Counted from the first letter of the stretch, positions 9,945 through 17,719 are shown. The stretch is DNA of 62,915 nt from Gemmatimonadetes bacterium 13_2_20CM_2_65_7 (GCA_001915025.1 MNDR01000101.1:23327-86241), one strand, 5' to 3'. The notes: generated from the letters alone by a model not told the origin. Made by a program: numbers and translations.

Positions 9945-11165
9945 TTAGCGGAGAACCTCGTGCAAGGTGACCCCACGCAGCGCCGCGATGCGCTCGATGG
10001 TCTCACCGATCTTGTTGTTCGGCGTCGAGGCACCTGCGGTCACGCCGATCGTGAGCGGACCCCCTCCCCCAGGAAGCCAATGCTCACGGCGTTCTTCATT
10101 GGTGTGGGTACCCACCGGACGGTGGCGAATGCTGCCGTCCTCCATGTCGATGCACGCCGCATCCTCGATGTGATACGTCGGCACTTTTTCCTGGCAGATG
10201 GCGGCGAGATGCGTCGTGTTGCTCGAATTGTATCCGCCGATCACCACCATGAGGTCGAGTGGCTCGGCGATCAGCTTGAGCACCGCGTCCTGCCGCTCCT
10301 GAGTCGCCGAGCAAATCGTGTCGAATGTCCGGAAATGCTCGCTGACCGCCGCATCGCCCCAGCGGCGAGCCATGCTCTTTCGCACCTCCGCGGCGATCGC
10401 GAGCGATTCGCCCGACAACATCGTCGTCTGATTCGCGACGCCCACATGCTCGAGGTCCCGATCAGGATCGAAGCGTGGTGACATTTTCCCCTTGAACTGC
10501 TTCAGGAACTGCTCCTTGCTCCCTGCTCCCTCGATGTAGTCGCAAGCGATCCGCGCTTCCTTCATGTCGCGCACGACTAGATATTTGCCGCCCGGATATT
10601 TCGTGACCTGACTGGATGTCGCCTTCGTCTCTTCGTGATAATTCTTGCCGTGGACGAGCGCGGTGAAGCCGTCGCGCGCGTACGATTCGACACGCTTCCA
10701 GACGTTGAGCACCGAGCCGCACGTCGTGTCCACGAGAACGCAACCGATCGTGCGCAGCCGCTCGAAGTCGTGGACCGTCACGCCGAATGCGGGAAGAATC
10801 ACGACATCGTGGGCGGTGACGGCGCCGAAGTCGAACTCCCCGTCGCGCTCTTCGGGCCGGTGTAGGAATTGAACACCCATCGCGGCGAGCTTCTGATTGA
10901 CGTGCGGGTTGTGAATGATCTCGCCGACGAGGAACGTGCGCTTGGCAGGGAACTTCGTGCGCGTTTCGTACGCGTACTCCACCGCGCGGTCTACGCCATA
11001 ACAGAACCCGAATTCGCCGGCGAGCCGGAAGGTGACGTCCCCTACTGTAAGCCTGTAGCCCCCCGTGCGAATCGCATCCACCACACGGCTGTGGTAGTCC
11101 GCGGCGAGTGCGCCTTCGATGGCGCCCTTGAGGCCGAATCCTTTCCGGTAATACGTCTGTTCCAC
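9945..11165 (-). CDS. ispH: 4-hydroxy-3-methylbut-2-enyl diphosphate reductase, long plant/cyanobacterial type
   Basis: Last step of the MEP isoprenoid pathway: reduces HMBPP to IPP and DMAPP using a [4Fe-4S] cluster. 406 residues, clearly longer than E. coli-type IspH (about 316) and resembling the cyanobacterial/plastid form. The three cluster cysteines lie in GFCYGVDRAVEYAYE, VDTTCGSVLNVW and FDTICSATQERQ. GGYNSSNTTHLA and TAGASTPNN are substrate-site blocks. The GTG start at 11165 gives the typical N-terminus (EQTYYRKGFGLKG); longer readings run into the upstream gene. It starts 5 bp after the Gfo/Idh stop and has little Shine-Dalgarno sequence, so translation is probably coupled. A GCTCC-repeat stretch at 10511-10530 and a glycine run before PLTIGVTAG are slightly unusual insertions. 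Confidence 0.95.
   Translation of the reverse strand: MEQTYYRKGFGLKGAIEGALAADYHSRVVDAIRTGGYRLTVGDVTFRLAGEFGFCYGVDRAVEYAYETRTKFPAKRTFLVGEIIHNPHVNQKLAAMGVQFLHRPEERDGEFDFGAVTAHDVVILPAFGVTVHDFERLRTIGCVLVDTTCGSVLNVWKRVESYARDGFTALVHGKNYHEETKATSSQVTKYPGGKYLVVRDMKEARIACDYIEGAGSKEQFLKQFKGKMSPRFDPDRDLEHVGVANQTTMLSGESLAIAAEVRKSMARRWGDAAVSEHFRTFDTICSATQERQDAVLKLIAEPLDLMVVIGGYNSSNTTHLAAICQEKVPTYHIEDAACIDMEDGSIRHRPVGTHTNEERREHWLPGGGGPLTIGVTAGASTPNNKIGETIERIAALRGVTLHEVLR
10511..10530. repeat. Short GCTCC(C/TTG/CTG) tandem-like repeat inside ispH
   Basis: GCTCCTTGCTCCCTGCTCCC reads as near-identical 7-base units, encoding part of the EGAGSKEQF segment. This lies in a part of IspH that is variable between homologues. 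It may be a short dispersed repeat accepted in coding sequence; coincidence cannot be excluded. Confidence 0.3.
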
Positions 11166-11170
11166 GGGGC

Positions 11171-12244
11171 TCAATCTAACTGGACGCCGCGGCCACCGCG
11201 GATCGCGTCGAGCACGCGCTGAATTTGCCAGCCATCGCGGAACGTCGCCGGCTCGCCGTCGGGCGTGCCACCGCGGATCACATGGACCATGTCTCGCAGC
11301 AGCCGCACGAACGATCGCGCCCACATGTTGTTGGGCTTTGTTTTCTCCCAAAGATCGTCGGCGGCCGAGATGTCTTCGAGTGGACCGCCGGAGTTGCCCA
11401 GCTCGAGCTTCGTTTCGCCGCTGAGCAGCAGCGTTCCGTCGCTGCCCGTGACCTGGCCGAGATGGCCCGGGCCGTGATGTGCGACAGCGCTGAGCGTGAT
11501 CGTGGCGAGGGCACCTCGCGCTGTCTCGAGCACACAACTGGCGAAGTCGTCGGCGGTCACCGGCCGCACGACCTCACTCTCGTCCTTCCTCTCCTTCACG
11601 AACGTCTCGACCAGGCCCGCGACGTATGTGATCTCGGTCCCGCTCCAGAATCGGCATAGATCGACGAGGTGTGATCCCACGGCGCCGAGGATGCCGCCTC
11701 CGCGCGCGGCGTCGAACCACCAATTCCACGGAGCATCTGAGGTCTGCGGCCGGCCGTCCCCGCGCAGGTATGGCTTTAACGACAGCTCGATGTGACGCAG
11801 CTCGCCGATGGCGTTAGACCGAATCAGTTCTTTCGCCCGGCGTCGGTTGCGTTCGTAGCGAAGTTCGTGGTCGACCCACGCCACGCTGTCGGGATGCTGT
11901 TCGGATGCTGCCACCATCTGCGCCGCTTCGAACGCATCGATCGCCATCGGTTTTTCGCACAGCACGTGCTTCCCTGCTTCCAGCGCAGCAATCGCGTATC
12001 GCGCGTGCGAATCAGGCGTCGTCGACACGACGACCAGGTCAACGTCCGAGGCCTGAGCTAACGCCTCACCGTCTTCGTACGCGCGCAGCCCGAACTCGCG
12101 CGCCACAGCTTCCGCGTTGGAGCGATGGCTGCTCGCGACGGCCGTTGTGCGCGCGCCCGGAACGAACCGAAGTCCAGGCAGCTGCACGCGACGGGCGAAC
12201 CCCGATCCAATGAACCCGACGCGCACTTCTCCCGATGCGGTCAT
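11171..12244 (-). CDS. Gfo/Idh/MocA family NAD(P)-dependent oxidoreductase
   Basis: 357 residues. The N-terminal Rossmann fold starts at RVGFIGSGFARRVQLPGL (GxGxxG-like dinucleotide loop). The family hallmark CEKPMAIDAFEA follows, with the active-site lysine in EKP. The C-terminal alpha/beta domain has GGGILGAVGSHLVDLCRFWSG, containing the family's usual GSHxxD histidine and aspartate. Members oxidise or epimerise sugars, inositols or related polyols; the substrate here cannot be told. The ATG overlaps the stop of the upstream lipoprotein gene (ATGA). ispH follows after 5 bp, so this is an internal gene of the 13.2-to-5.6 kb minus-strand cluster. No signal peptide is present; the enzyme is cytoplasmic. 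Confidence 0.92.
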   Translation of the reverse strand: MTASGEVRVGFIGSGFARRVQLPGLRFVPGARTTAVASSHRSNAEAVAREFGLRAYEDGEALAQASDVDLVVVSTTPDSHARYAIAALEAGKHVLCEKPMAIDAFEAAQMVAASEQHPDSVAWVDHELRYERNRRRAKELIRSNAIGELRHIELSLKPYLRGDGRPQTSDAPWNWWFDAARGGGILGAVGSHLVDLCRFWSGTEITYVAGLVETFVKERKDESEVVRPVTADDFASCVLETARGALATITLSAVAHHGPGHLGQVTGSDGTLLLSGETKLELGNSGGPLEDISAADDLWEKTKPNNMWARSFVRLLRDMVHVIRGGTPDGEPATFRDGWQIQRVLDAIRGGRGVQLD

Positions 12245-12738
12245 GGTTGGTAGTTGCAGGACACGGTGTGGTTCGACATGGGCACGTCATGGAACTCGAT
12301 GCGTGCGGGAGTGCGAATGGCGTTCTCGATCCCCGAGCCGGTGACCCGAACGCCGATGCTGTTGCCGTCGCGACGAACCTGTGCACTGCCGGTATCGAAA
12401 GCGAATTCATGTGGCACGTCGCGCAGCAGATACCGAAGCGCCGCATTCGCGCTGGGAGTGGTGATCGTGTCCCCCAGCGACGTAATCGGATAAGCGCCCG
12501 ACGTGAGCGAATCGCGAAACCGCAGGCGCGCGAGCACGCCGCTGCCTTGCGGATCAAATCCCTGGAGGAGAATCGACCGGCGATCGGTGCAACGGCGCAG
12601 CGTCGCCGGCAAGGCAAAGCGCACGGTGTCCTTCGGCGGAAAAGCCACCATGCCCTGTACCCGAATCGGGTCCTCGGCGCCTCCCGAGCAGGAAGCCGCG
12701 AGCACCAGCAGAGCGAAGATCCGTGTCAGCGCGCCGAT
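12241..12738 (-). CDS. Small predicted lipoprotein (proposed AUC start)
   Basis: No recognised family. The reading frame contains a lipoprotein signal, LTRIFALLVLAASCSGG, with LAASC as lipobox. The first ATG/GTG/TTG in frame is the GTG at 12705, inside the hydrophobic core, which would leave no n-region. The frame stays open upstream to 12771 without any standard start. AUC at 12738 lies 7 bases after GGAG (12746-12749) and would give a normal signal sequence; CTG at 12729, overlapping the thioesterase stop as CTGA, is the main alternative. The mature part (about 145 residues) is beta-rich and ends in NHTVSCNYQP, with few cysteines. Function is unknown; it is probably anchored in the outer or inner membrane. 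It overlaps the genes on both sides and is probably translationally coupled. Confidence 0.65.
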   Translation of the reverse strand: MGALTRIFALLVLAASCSGGAEDPIRVQGMVAFPPKDTVRFALPATLRRCTDRRSILLQGFDPQGSGVLARLRFRDSLTSGAYPITSLGDTITTPSANAALRYLLRDVPHEFAFDTGSAQVRRDGNSIGVRVTGSGIENAIRTPARIEFHDVPMSNHTVSCNYQP

Positions 12739-13217
12739 GTCTGAACTCCAAGTGCAGAGCGCGCCGCTTCAGGGGTCAACGTATGCGGGGCGAGCGCGCG
12801 GATCAGTCCGGCGGGCAGCGGGCGCGGCTTCAGCTGCTTGCGATCGACGCAGACGAGCACCATCCAGCCGGCCGCGCCAAGCGACACGGGGAGGGCGGGG
12901 GGGGCGTTCGTCCGCAGCACGTCGAAATGCAGTGTGAGCGACTTGGTGCCGACCTTGCCGACGTACGCGGCGATGCGCAGACGATCATCGAGTCGCGCCG
13001 GCCAGTAGAACTCGCTGTGAACCGCTTTGCGCGGAAGGAAGATGTCGTACTCGTCGAACATGCGGGCGTACGCGAGACCGCAATGCCGAAACATTTCCGT
13101 CTCGGCGATCTCAAACAGCCGCACGTACGAGCCGTAGAAGATGATTCCCGCGAAGTCCACGTCGGACCAACGGACGTATTCTTCGATGACGAACGGTTGC
13201 GGGGCCGGGGATCCCAT
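12726..13217 (-). CDS. Acyl-CoA thioesterase, 4-hydroxybenzoyl-CoA thioesterase (hotdog) family
   Basis: 163 residues with the YbgC/4HBT signature VRWSDVDFAGIIFYGSYVRLFE, in which the aspartate of SDVD-AG is the catalytic residue. IFLPRKAVHSEFYWPARLDD and the paired beta strands of a single hotdog domain follow. It hydrolyses acyl- or aryl-CoA thioesters; chain preference cannot be predicted. The ATG at 13217 is the first possible start, since a stop lies seven codons or fewer upstream. It is preceded only by a G-run, so the ribosome site is poor. The end overlaps the proposed lipoprotein start. It is likely the first or second gene of the cluster leading to ispH and lhr, 20 bp after the regulator gene. 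Confidence 0.88.
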   Translation of the reverse strand: MGSPAPQPFVIEEYVRWSDVDFAGIIFYGSYVRLFEIAETEMFRHCGLAYARMFDEYDIFLPRKAVHSEFYWPARLDDRLRIAAYVGKVGTKSLTLHFDVLRTNAPPALPVSLGAAGWMVLVCVDRKQLKPRPLPAGLIRALAPHTLTPEAARSALGVQTSAR

Positions 13218-13237
13218 CCCCCGGGGAAGCTAGGACC

Positions 13238-13663
13238 CTAGGCTGTGGGGCGAAAGCCGTCCATGCCGTAGGCCTTCAGGCGTCTCCACAATGTCGTGCG
13301 ACTGATCCCAAGCCGGCGCGCAGTCTCCGCGAGCTTCCCGCTCGTGCCCTGCAACGTGTCGGTGATGGCCTGGCGTTCGCGCTCGGCGAGGGTGAGGGGG
13401 CCGGCTGAGGGAAGAATGGCTGCTTCACCAAGATTCTGCGTGCCGTTCTTGAGTGAAGAGAATCTGGCGCCGAGACTCTGCAGTCGATTGCGGATGTCGC
13501 CATTTCCGTCGATCGCCCGGCGTGCTGACGCGTTGGCATAGAGCACTCGCCCCTGCGGATCGAAGATAACGATGCCCTCGCTCACGGAATCGATGACCGC
13601 GCGAACGAGGGGCGAAAATGTGGCGGGGGAATTCCCCGCAGGACTGACGGGTTTGTCGATCAT
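13238..13663 (-). CDS. PAS-like domain plus Fis-type helix-turn-helix regulator
   Basis: 141 residues from the ATG at 13663, which follows GAGGGA by about 9 bases; a TTG at 13735 would add 24 residues and is less likely. Residues about 18-60 (AVIDSVSEGIVIFDPQGRVLYANASARRAI) are a truncated PAS fold. The C-terminus (TLQGTSGKLAETARRLGISRTTLWRRLKAYGM) is a Fis/NtrC-like helix-turn-helix. It has no receiver or AAA+ domain, so it is not a classical sigma-54 activator. It may sense a small ligand or redox state through the PAS part. Being directly upstream of the thioesterase cluster on the same strand, it may regulate that cluster and itself (inference). Confidence 0.85.
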   Translation of the reverse strand: MIDKPVSPAGNSPATFSPLVRAVIDSVSEGIVIFDPQGRVLYANASARRAIDGNGDIRNRLQSLGARFSSLKNGTQNLGEAAILPSAGPLTLAERERQAITDTLQGTSGKLAETARRLGISRTTLWRRLKAYGMDGFRPTA

Positions 13664-13802
13664 GGGTTGGCATCCCTCATACAGGATTGCGTCGTGGTTC
13701 AGGCTGCGCCGGGCGATCGCATAGGATCGTGTCAAGATGAGACCTGCTCATAGGGCAAAAGGTTGCTGACTTGTTTCGGGTTGCGCCATCGCGTTCTCTA
13801 TG

Positions 13803-13812
13803 AGTACGTACT
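13803..13812. promoter_or_regulatory. Palindrome in the 187-bp gap upstream of the PAS-HTH gene
   Basis: AGTACGTACT is a perfect 10-bp palindrome flanked by two direct copies of CTATGAG/CTATGAG-like sequence. It sits between the helicase stop and the regulator start, where a promoter and operator for the regulator would be expected. No convincing -10/-35 pair was fixed. A regulatory role is inferred from position only. Confidence 0.25.
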
Positions 13813-13850
13813 ATGAGGGGCTTTGTTAACGGGGTGGACACTAAGAAATC

Positions 13851-16412
13851 TTAACGCCTGCGACGCCGCCCTCTTCGACCCGCCCGCATCAGGCGCGCCC
13901 GATGTGCGCTCTTGAGCGTGCGCAAGCCCGAACGTAGCTCATCGAGCGAGCTCGCCCGCACGGCTTCGTGCTTTCCGCGCGTCACCGTATAGCGGACGGG
14001 TCGGTCAAACGCGGGGAGATCGTTCGGGTGAAGCCGTCGGGCCTGACCTTCCTTTAGCCGCAACCTGACGATGCCGCCGACGCCCTGCTCGACGTCGTAA
14101 TCCACCGGCACGCGGTCGCCATACAGGAATACAGAAGAGGGCAGGGAATCGAGGCGATGCCGTTCCCGCTCGGGGATCGCTGCGTCGGGATCCAGGACGA
14201 TCCGCGCGCCGATGAATTCATCCCATGAGCGCACACGCGCGAGCTGAGCCGCGATCTGCTCCGATAACTCCTCGCTCCGCGCCTGGCTGAGCTGTCCCCC
14301 CGAGCGCCGCCAATAATGGCCGAACCGTTCGAGCGCGCGGCGGACCTTACCTTGGTCCGGGTGCGGCGTTTCGCCGGCCAGGAGTGCCTGTACCAGCGCC
14401 TGGCGCGCCGCGTCCGCAAGCTCCTCTGGGAACGGACTCGGTAGCGGCTCGACATCGCGATCGAGCGTGAACCCGAAGTACTCCACGGCACGCACTACCA
14501 TCAGGCCTTCGCGCCGGCGCTGCCGCTCGAACACCGCTTGCGGCCTTCCGCGGCGCGCGTAACCGCGAATCGCGCGCTCGGGAATCTGCGTGCCCTCGAT
14601 GCTCGCGCGCGGCACGCCGAATCGGTCGGCGAAATACCGCAACGTCCCGGCGATGGCGCCCCAGCTGCCACAGACGGAGCTGCGGCTGACCCGCGCTTCC
14701 CGGCCATCGGCGGTCTGTTCGTCGATGACTAGGTCGAAGGGCATGATCTTGGCCACAAGGTCAGCAAAGACTTCCAACGTCTTCCGATCGCCGTACGGCA
14801 ACTTTGCCGGTAACGGCAGCTCCAGCTGGCGATAGACGGACGCCGCACCGAGCGCGATGTCCTCTATCGCCTTCACCAGCACCCCGCGCTCCTCAGCCCA
14901 CCGCTCGATGTCCTCATCTCGGAACAGATGGCGCGGCAGTCCGTACACCTCGCCCAGGTAACCGTGTTTGTTCACGGCTTCAGCGTAGACGTTGTATGCG
15001 GTGATGTGATCGGAGCCCGGTACGATCAAGCCACCGAGCTGACGTTCCTCTCGCGTCATGCGATGCAGCGACTCGATGTTCGACGCCACGGCGACGAGCG
15101 GCACAAGCGAGGGCTCCGCATGATACAGGAGCTCGCCCCAGGGACGCTCCACCGGCATGGCCTCGACATCCCTCCCGTAAGTCGTTAGCCTGCCGTGATC
15201 TATGAGACCGCGCTCGGTCAGCATTGCCACGCTTTCGCGATAGGCGCGGCGGTCGAGCGGAACGGGAAGGTCGAGCTCCGCAGCATCGACGCCGATTGCC
15301 GCGCAGGTGATCGCCACGCGCTCGGCGTCACCCGCAAGCTGGAACTCGGGCGCTGTCGGCCGAAGGTCTGCGAATTCGAGGTCCCGATCGCTGAGGATGT
15401 AGACTTCGCCGCCCTGGACTCTTCCGTGCACGCGTCCGGCCATCTGCAGAATTTCGTTGGCACCGAGATACGCGCGCGTCAGAACGTTCTTGCCACGCTC
15501 GACGACGTTGGTATAGCGCGCATCGTAGATCACGACCGTATCGAGACCGCGGATATTGAGCGCGGATTGTCCTGCGGCGGTCATCGCCAGCAGGAAAGGA
15601 CGTTTGACCAAACCGTCAAGAAAGGGTCGGATCACCCGAATCGGCTCGCCGCCGTGGTAAAACGCCGTCGCGAGGTTAGGCCAGCGATCGCCCAGCTCCG
15701 TAGCGATTTGCTCGACTTCGGCACGGGTTGGCACGAAGACGGCGACCCCCCGACGCTCGCGCATTACCGTTTTTATGAACCGATCGTTCAAGAACTCCAG
15801 CGGCTGCTCGGCCAGGACGTTTACCTGGGCGGCCTTGGCGGGATCGAACGCGCGCGTCTCAAGCACCTCCGCGGAAGTCAGATACTGCGCATAGAAGCTC
15901 GGATCCACCGTCGCCGAGAGCCAGATAAAGCGGCAGCGAGCGCGCTTCCCGAGCGCAAGGCACAGCTCCATTTCCGCCGACGTTTGATGAATTTCATCGA
16001 CCACCAAGGTGTCTTGAGCGGTGATGAGCCCGTCCTGGAACCAGCGCCGCGCGATCCCGGTGGTGACAATCACGACGTTCCACGTCGGCGTCTCGGGCGT
16101 GGCTTCCCGCTCGCGGTTGACTACGCCGACCTTGAGCGGCGCTCGCAGAATTGTCTCCGCCATGCTGCGAATCGCCAGCGTCTTGCCGGTGCCCGTGCCG
16201 GCGACGATTCCGAATCCCTGCCCGGACCCCGCCAGCCGGCGAATGTCGTCGCCGTGCTCTCGCTCGAGGAGGGTTTCGAGCTTCAGGCCAAGCGCGAGCT
16301 CGATGGTCTCACATGCCGCGCGCGTCGGCGCGATGACGATGACCCGACCGGTCGATGGTTCGGCAGCGAGGAATGCCTGGGGGTCGGGAGGAAGGAAATG
16401 GTCGCGAGAGAT
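13851..16412 (-). CDS. DEAH/HrpA-like superfamily 2 helicase (proposed AUC start)
   Basis: About 853 residues if translation begins at the AUC at 16412. Standard start codons occur only from residue 84 (ATG at 16163), which would remove the Walker A motif AGTGTGKT at residues 71-78. The frame upstream is open back to the pfkA stop and clearly coding (RVIVIAPTRAACETIELAL). GGAG at 16421-16424 lies 8 bases before the AUC. Other motifs are VVDEIH (II), LSATVDP (III) and QMAGRVHGR (VI). The C-terminal half is specific to this family, with an arginine-rich tail, probably RNA or DNA binding. The exact substrate is unknown. It is the last gene of the selW-pfkA-helicase operon. Confidence 0.8.
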   Translation of the reverse strand: MSRDHFLPPDPQAFLAAEPSTGRVIVIAPTRAACETIELALGLKLETLLEREHGDDIRRLAGSGQGFGIVAGTGTGKTLAIRSMAETILRAPLKVGVVNREREATPETPTWNVVIVTTGIARRWFQDGLITAQDTLVVDEIHQTSAEMELCLALGKRARCRFIWLSATVDPSFYAQYLTSAEVLETRAFDPAKAAQVNVLAEQPLEFLNDRFIKTVMRERRGVAVFVPTRAEVEQIATELGDRWPNLATAFYHGGEPIRVIRPFLDGLVKRPFLLAMTAAGQSALNIRGLDTVVIYDARYTNVVERGKNVLTRAYLGANEILQMAGRVHGRVQGGEVYILSDRDLEFADLRPTAPEFQLAGDAERVAITCAAIGVDAAELDLPVPLDRRAYRESVAMLTERGLIDHGRLTTYGRDVEAMPVERPWGELLYHAEPSLVPLVAVASNIESLHRMTREERQLGGLIVPGSDHITAYNVYAEAVNKHGYLGEVYGLPRHLFRDEDIERWAEERGVLVKAIEDIALGAASVYRQLELPLPAKLPYGDRKTLEVFADLVAKIMPFDLVIDEQTADGREARVSRSSVCGSWGAIAGTLRYFADRFGVPRASIEGTQIPERAIRGYARRGRPQAVFERQRRREGLMVVRAVEYFGFTLDRDVEPLPSPFPEELADAARQALVQALLAGETPHPDQGKVRRALERFGHYWRRSGGQLSQARSEELSEQIAAQLARVRSWDEFIGARIVLDPDAAIPERERHRLDSLPSSVFLYGDRVPVDYDVEQGVGGIVRLRLKEGQARRLHPNDLPAFDRPVRYTVTRGKHEAVRASSLDELRSGLRTLKSAHRARLMRAGRRGRRRRR

Positions 16413-16424
16413 CCTTTAGTCTCC
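16410..16424 (-). promoter_or_regulatory. Shine-Dalgarno and AUC start of the helicase, across the pfkA stop
   Basis: On the minus strand the order is GGAG, ACTAAAGG, ATC. The spacer contains the pfkA TAA. The 8-base spacing is ideal for initiation, while no ATG, GTG or TTG is available in this frame until after the Walker A codons. This suggests initiation or re-initiation at AUC by ribosomes finishing pfkA. Confidence 0.55.
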
Positions 16425-17483
16425 GAAGCTGATGCCGAGATCTCGGGCGGTGGTGATAGTGTCAGAGTCGAGCGGCACGCGTCGTGGTTGAGCGATGGCC
16501 TGCTCGAGAGGAATGGCCACGATGCCCGGCGGTTGGAACGCAACCATCATCCCGAACTGGCGCTCTGCGACGATGCGGATGGCGGCCGCGCCGAACCGCA
16601 GCGCCAGCAGACGGTCGAAGGTCGTGGGACTGCCGCCGCGCTGGAGGTGGCCCAACACCAACGAACGCGTCTCCTTGCCCGTCATCCCCTGAATGGAGTG
16701 CGCCACTTTGTCCGCGATACCGCCGAGCCGCTCGTGCTCGGGGTCGATGAGGGAGACCGTGCCTCCTTTAGGGAGCGCGCCCTCCGCGACCACGACGACG
16801 CTGAAATGGCGGCCTTCCGCTTCGCGGCGCCGGATCTTGTCGCAGACCTTGTCGATGTCGAAAGGAATCTCGGGGATTAAGATCACGTCCGCCGAGCCGG
16901 CGACGCCGGCATTCAAAGCGATGAAGCCGGCATGGCGCCCCATGACCTCGACCACGATCACGCGTTCGTGGCTCTCGGCGGTCGAGTGGACCTTGTCGAT
17001 CGCGTCGGTCGCGGTGGCGACAGCGGTGTCGAAGCCGAAGGTCGACGACGTTCCACCGACGTCGTTATCGATCGTCTTGGGCACGCCGACGACCGGCAGT
17101 CCTTTCTTCCATAGGCTGTGCACTATTCCCAGTGTGCCTTCTCCGCCGATGGCAATCAGCGCGTCGAGGCGATGCGCGTGAAAGGAATCGAGGAGCTCCT
17201 GCGAGCGATCGCGCTCTTCCCACGATCCGTCGGGCCGCTGCACTCGCCATTTGAGTGGATCGCCCCGGCTCGAGGTGCCGAGAATCGTACCGCCGAGGTG
17301 GGTGATGCCGCGGACTTCGTGAGGACCGAGAGGAATGAGGTCCGACTCGCCGAGCAGACTGCCGAAGCCACGCTTGACGCCGAAGCACTCCCAACCGCGG
17401 TGGACCGCGGCCAGGACGGCCGCCCGGATGACGGCGTTCAGCCCCGGCGCGTCGCCGCCGCCGGTGGAGATGGCAATTCTCAC
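16416..17483 (-). CDS. pfkA: 6-phosphofructokinase, ATP-type by active-site residue
   Basis: Phosphorylates fructose 6-phosphate in glycolysis. 355 residues with STGGGDAPGLNAVIRA (nucleotide loop), AIGGEGTLGI, and PKTIDNDVGGTSSTFGFDTA containing the catalytic TIDND aspartates. MGRHAGFIAL and EIPFDI follow. The glycine after GGE corresponds to the position that is Gly in ATP-using and Asp in PPi-using enzymes, while the lysine of PKTIDND is typical of the actinobacterial-like long group. ATP use is therefore likely but not certain. The GTG start overlaps the SelW-like stop (GTGA), indicating translational coupling. The TAA is followed 3 bp later by the proposed AUC of the helicase. Confidence 0.94.
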   Translation of the reverse strand: MRIAISTGGGDAPGLNAVIRAAVLAAVHRGWECFGVKRGFGSLLGESDLIPLGPHEVRGITHLGGTILGTSSRGDPLKWRVQRPDGSWEERDRSQELLDSFHAHRLDALIAIGGEGTLGIVHSLWKKGLPVVGVPKTIDNDVGGTSSTFGFDTAVATATDAIDKVHSTAESHERVIVVEVMGRHAGFIALNAGVAGSADVILIPEIPFDIDKVCDKIRRREAEGRHFSVVVVAEGALPKGGTVSLIDPEHERLGGIADKVAHSIQGMTGKETRSLVLGHLQRGGSPTTFDRLLALRFGAAAIRIVAERQFGMMVAFQPPGIVAIPLEQAIAQPRRVPLDSDTITTARDLGISFGD

Positions 17484-17719
17484 TGCTTGCCGACGACCGC
17501 CTCGCCGATCAGCCGCACTACTTCACCTGGTTCAGCGTGCCGCTTCGTGGCCTTTTTGGAGAACACGCGCCGCCCGTCGACGTCCACTTCGAAGACGCCG
17601 CCCGAGGACTGAATGAGGCGCACCTCGGCATGAGGGTAGGTGTCGCGAATCTCGGCCGCCAGACCGGTGGCCCGAGGTTCGTAGTTTCAAATGACGCAGT
17701 ATTCAATTGTCACCGTCAT
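17480..17719 (-). CDS. SelW/Rdx-family selenoprotein with in-frame TGA (Sec)
   Basis: 79 residues if the TGA at 17687-17689 is read as selenocysteine. The protein starts MTVTIEYCVIU, giving a CxxU redox motif at residues 8-11 after the first beta strand, exactly where Rdx proteins carry CxxC or CxxU. Family sequence continues after the TGA: NYEPRATGLAAEIRDTYP, then SSGGVFEVDVDGRRVFSKK and KRHAEPGEVVRLIGEA. Conservation on both sides of the TGA and overlap of the stop with the pfkA start (GTGA) argue that the whole frame is used. Rdx proteins are small thioredoxin-fold redox proteins, some of which bind glutathione or 14-3-3-like partners in eukaryotes. The bacterial substrate is not known. 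No sel genes lie in the window. A sequencing error or pseudogene is the alternative. Confidence 0.82.
17651..17676 (-). promoter_or_regulatory. SECIS-like hairpin downstream of the in-frame TGA
   Basis: Starting 11 nt after the TGA, CTCGG pairs with CCGAG. A two-base GG bulge on the 3' side separates these from GCCA pairing with TGGC. The apical loop is CCGGTC, with its GG at 22-23 nt from the TGA. The GGTCT in and beside the loop matches the GGUCU of the E. coli fdhF element, and the loop distance falls in the range known for bacterial SECIS elements. It would bind SelB. The first two loop bases are C rather than G, a small deviation from the common rule. Confidence 0.6.

Noticed and set aside
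9945-11537. A 530-residue ORF extending ispH upstream through the oxidoreductase gene.
   Set aside because: The added N-terminus is arginine-rich, unlike IspH; the GTG at 11165 gives the standard N-terminus.
13735-13735. TTGACA at 13730-13735 (minus strand) as a -35 element.
   Set aside because: No -10 hexamer at 16-18 bp; the nearest TATG-like sequence is at the wrong distance.
15195-16880. 561-residue plus-strand ORF across helicase and pfkA.
   Set aside because: Antisense shadow; both minus-strand genes have strong motifs.
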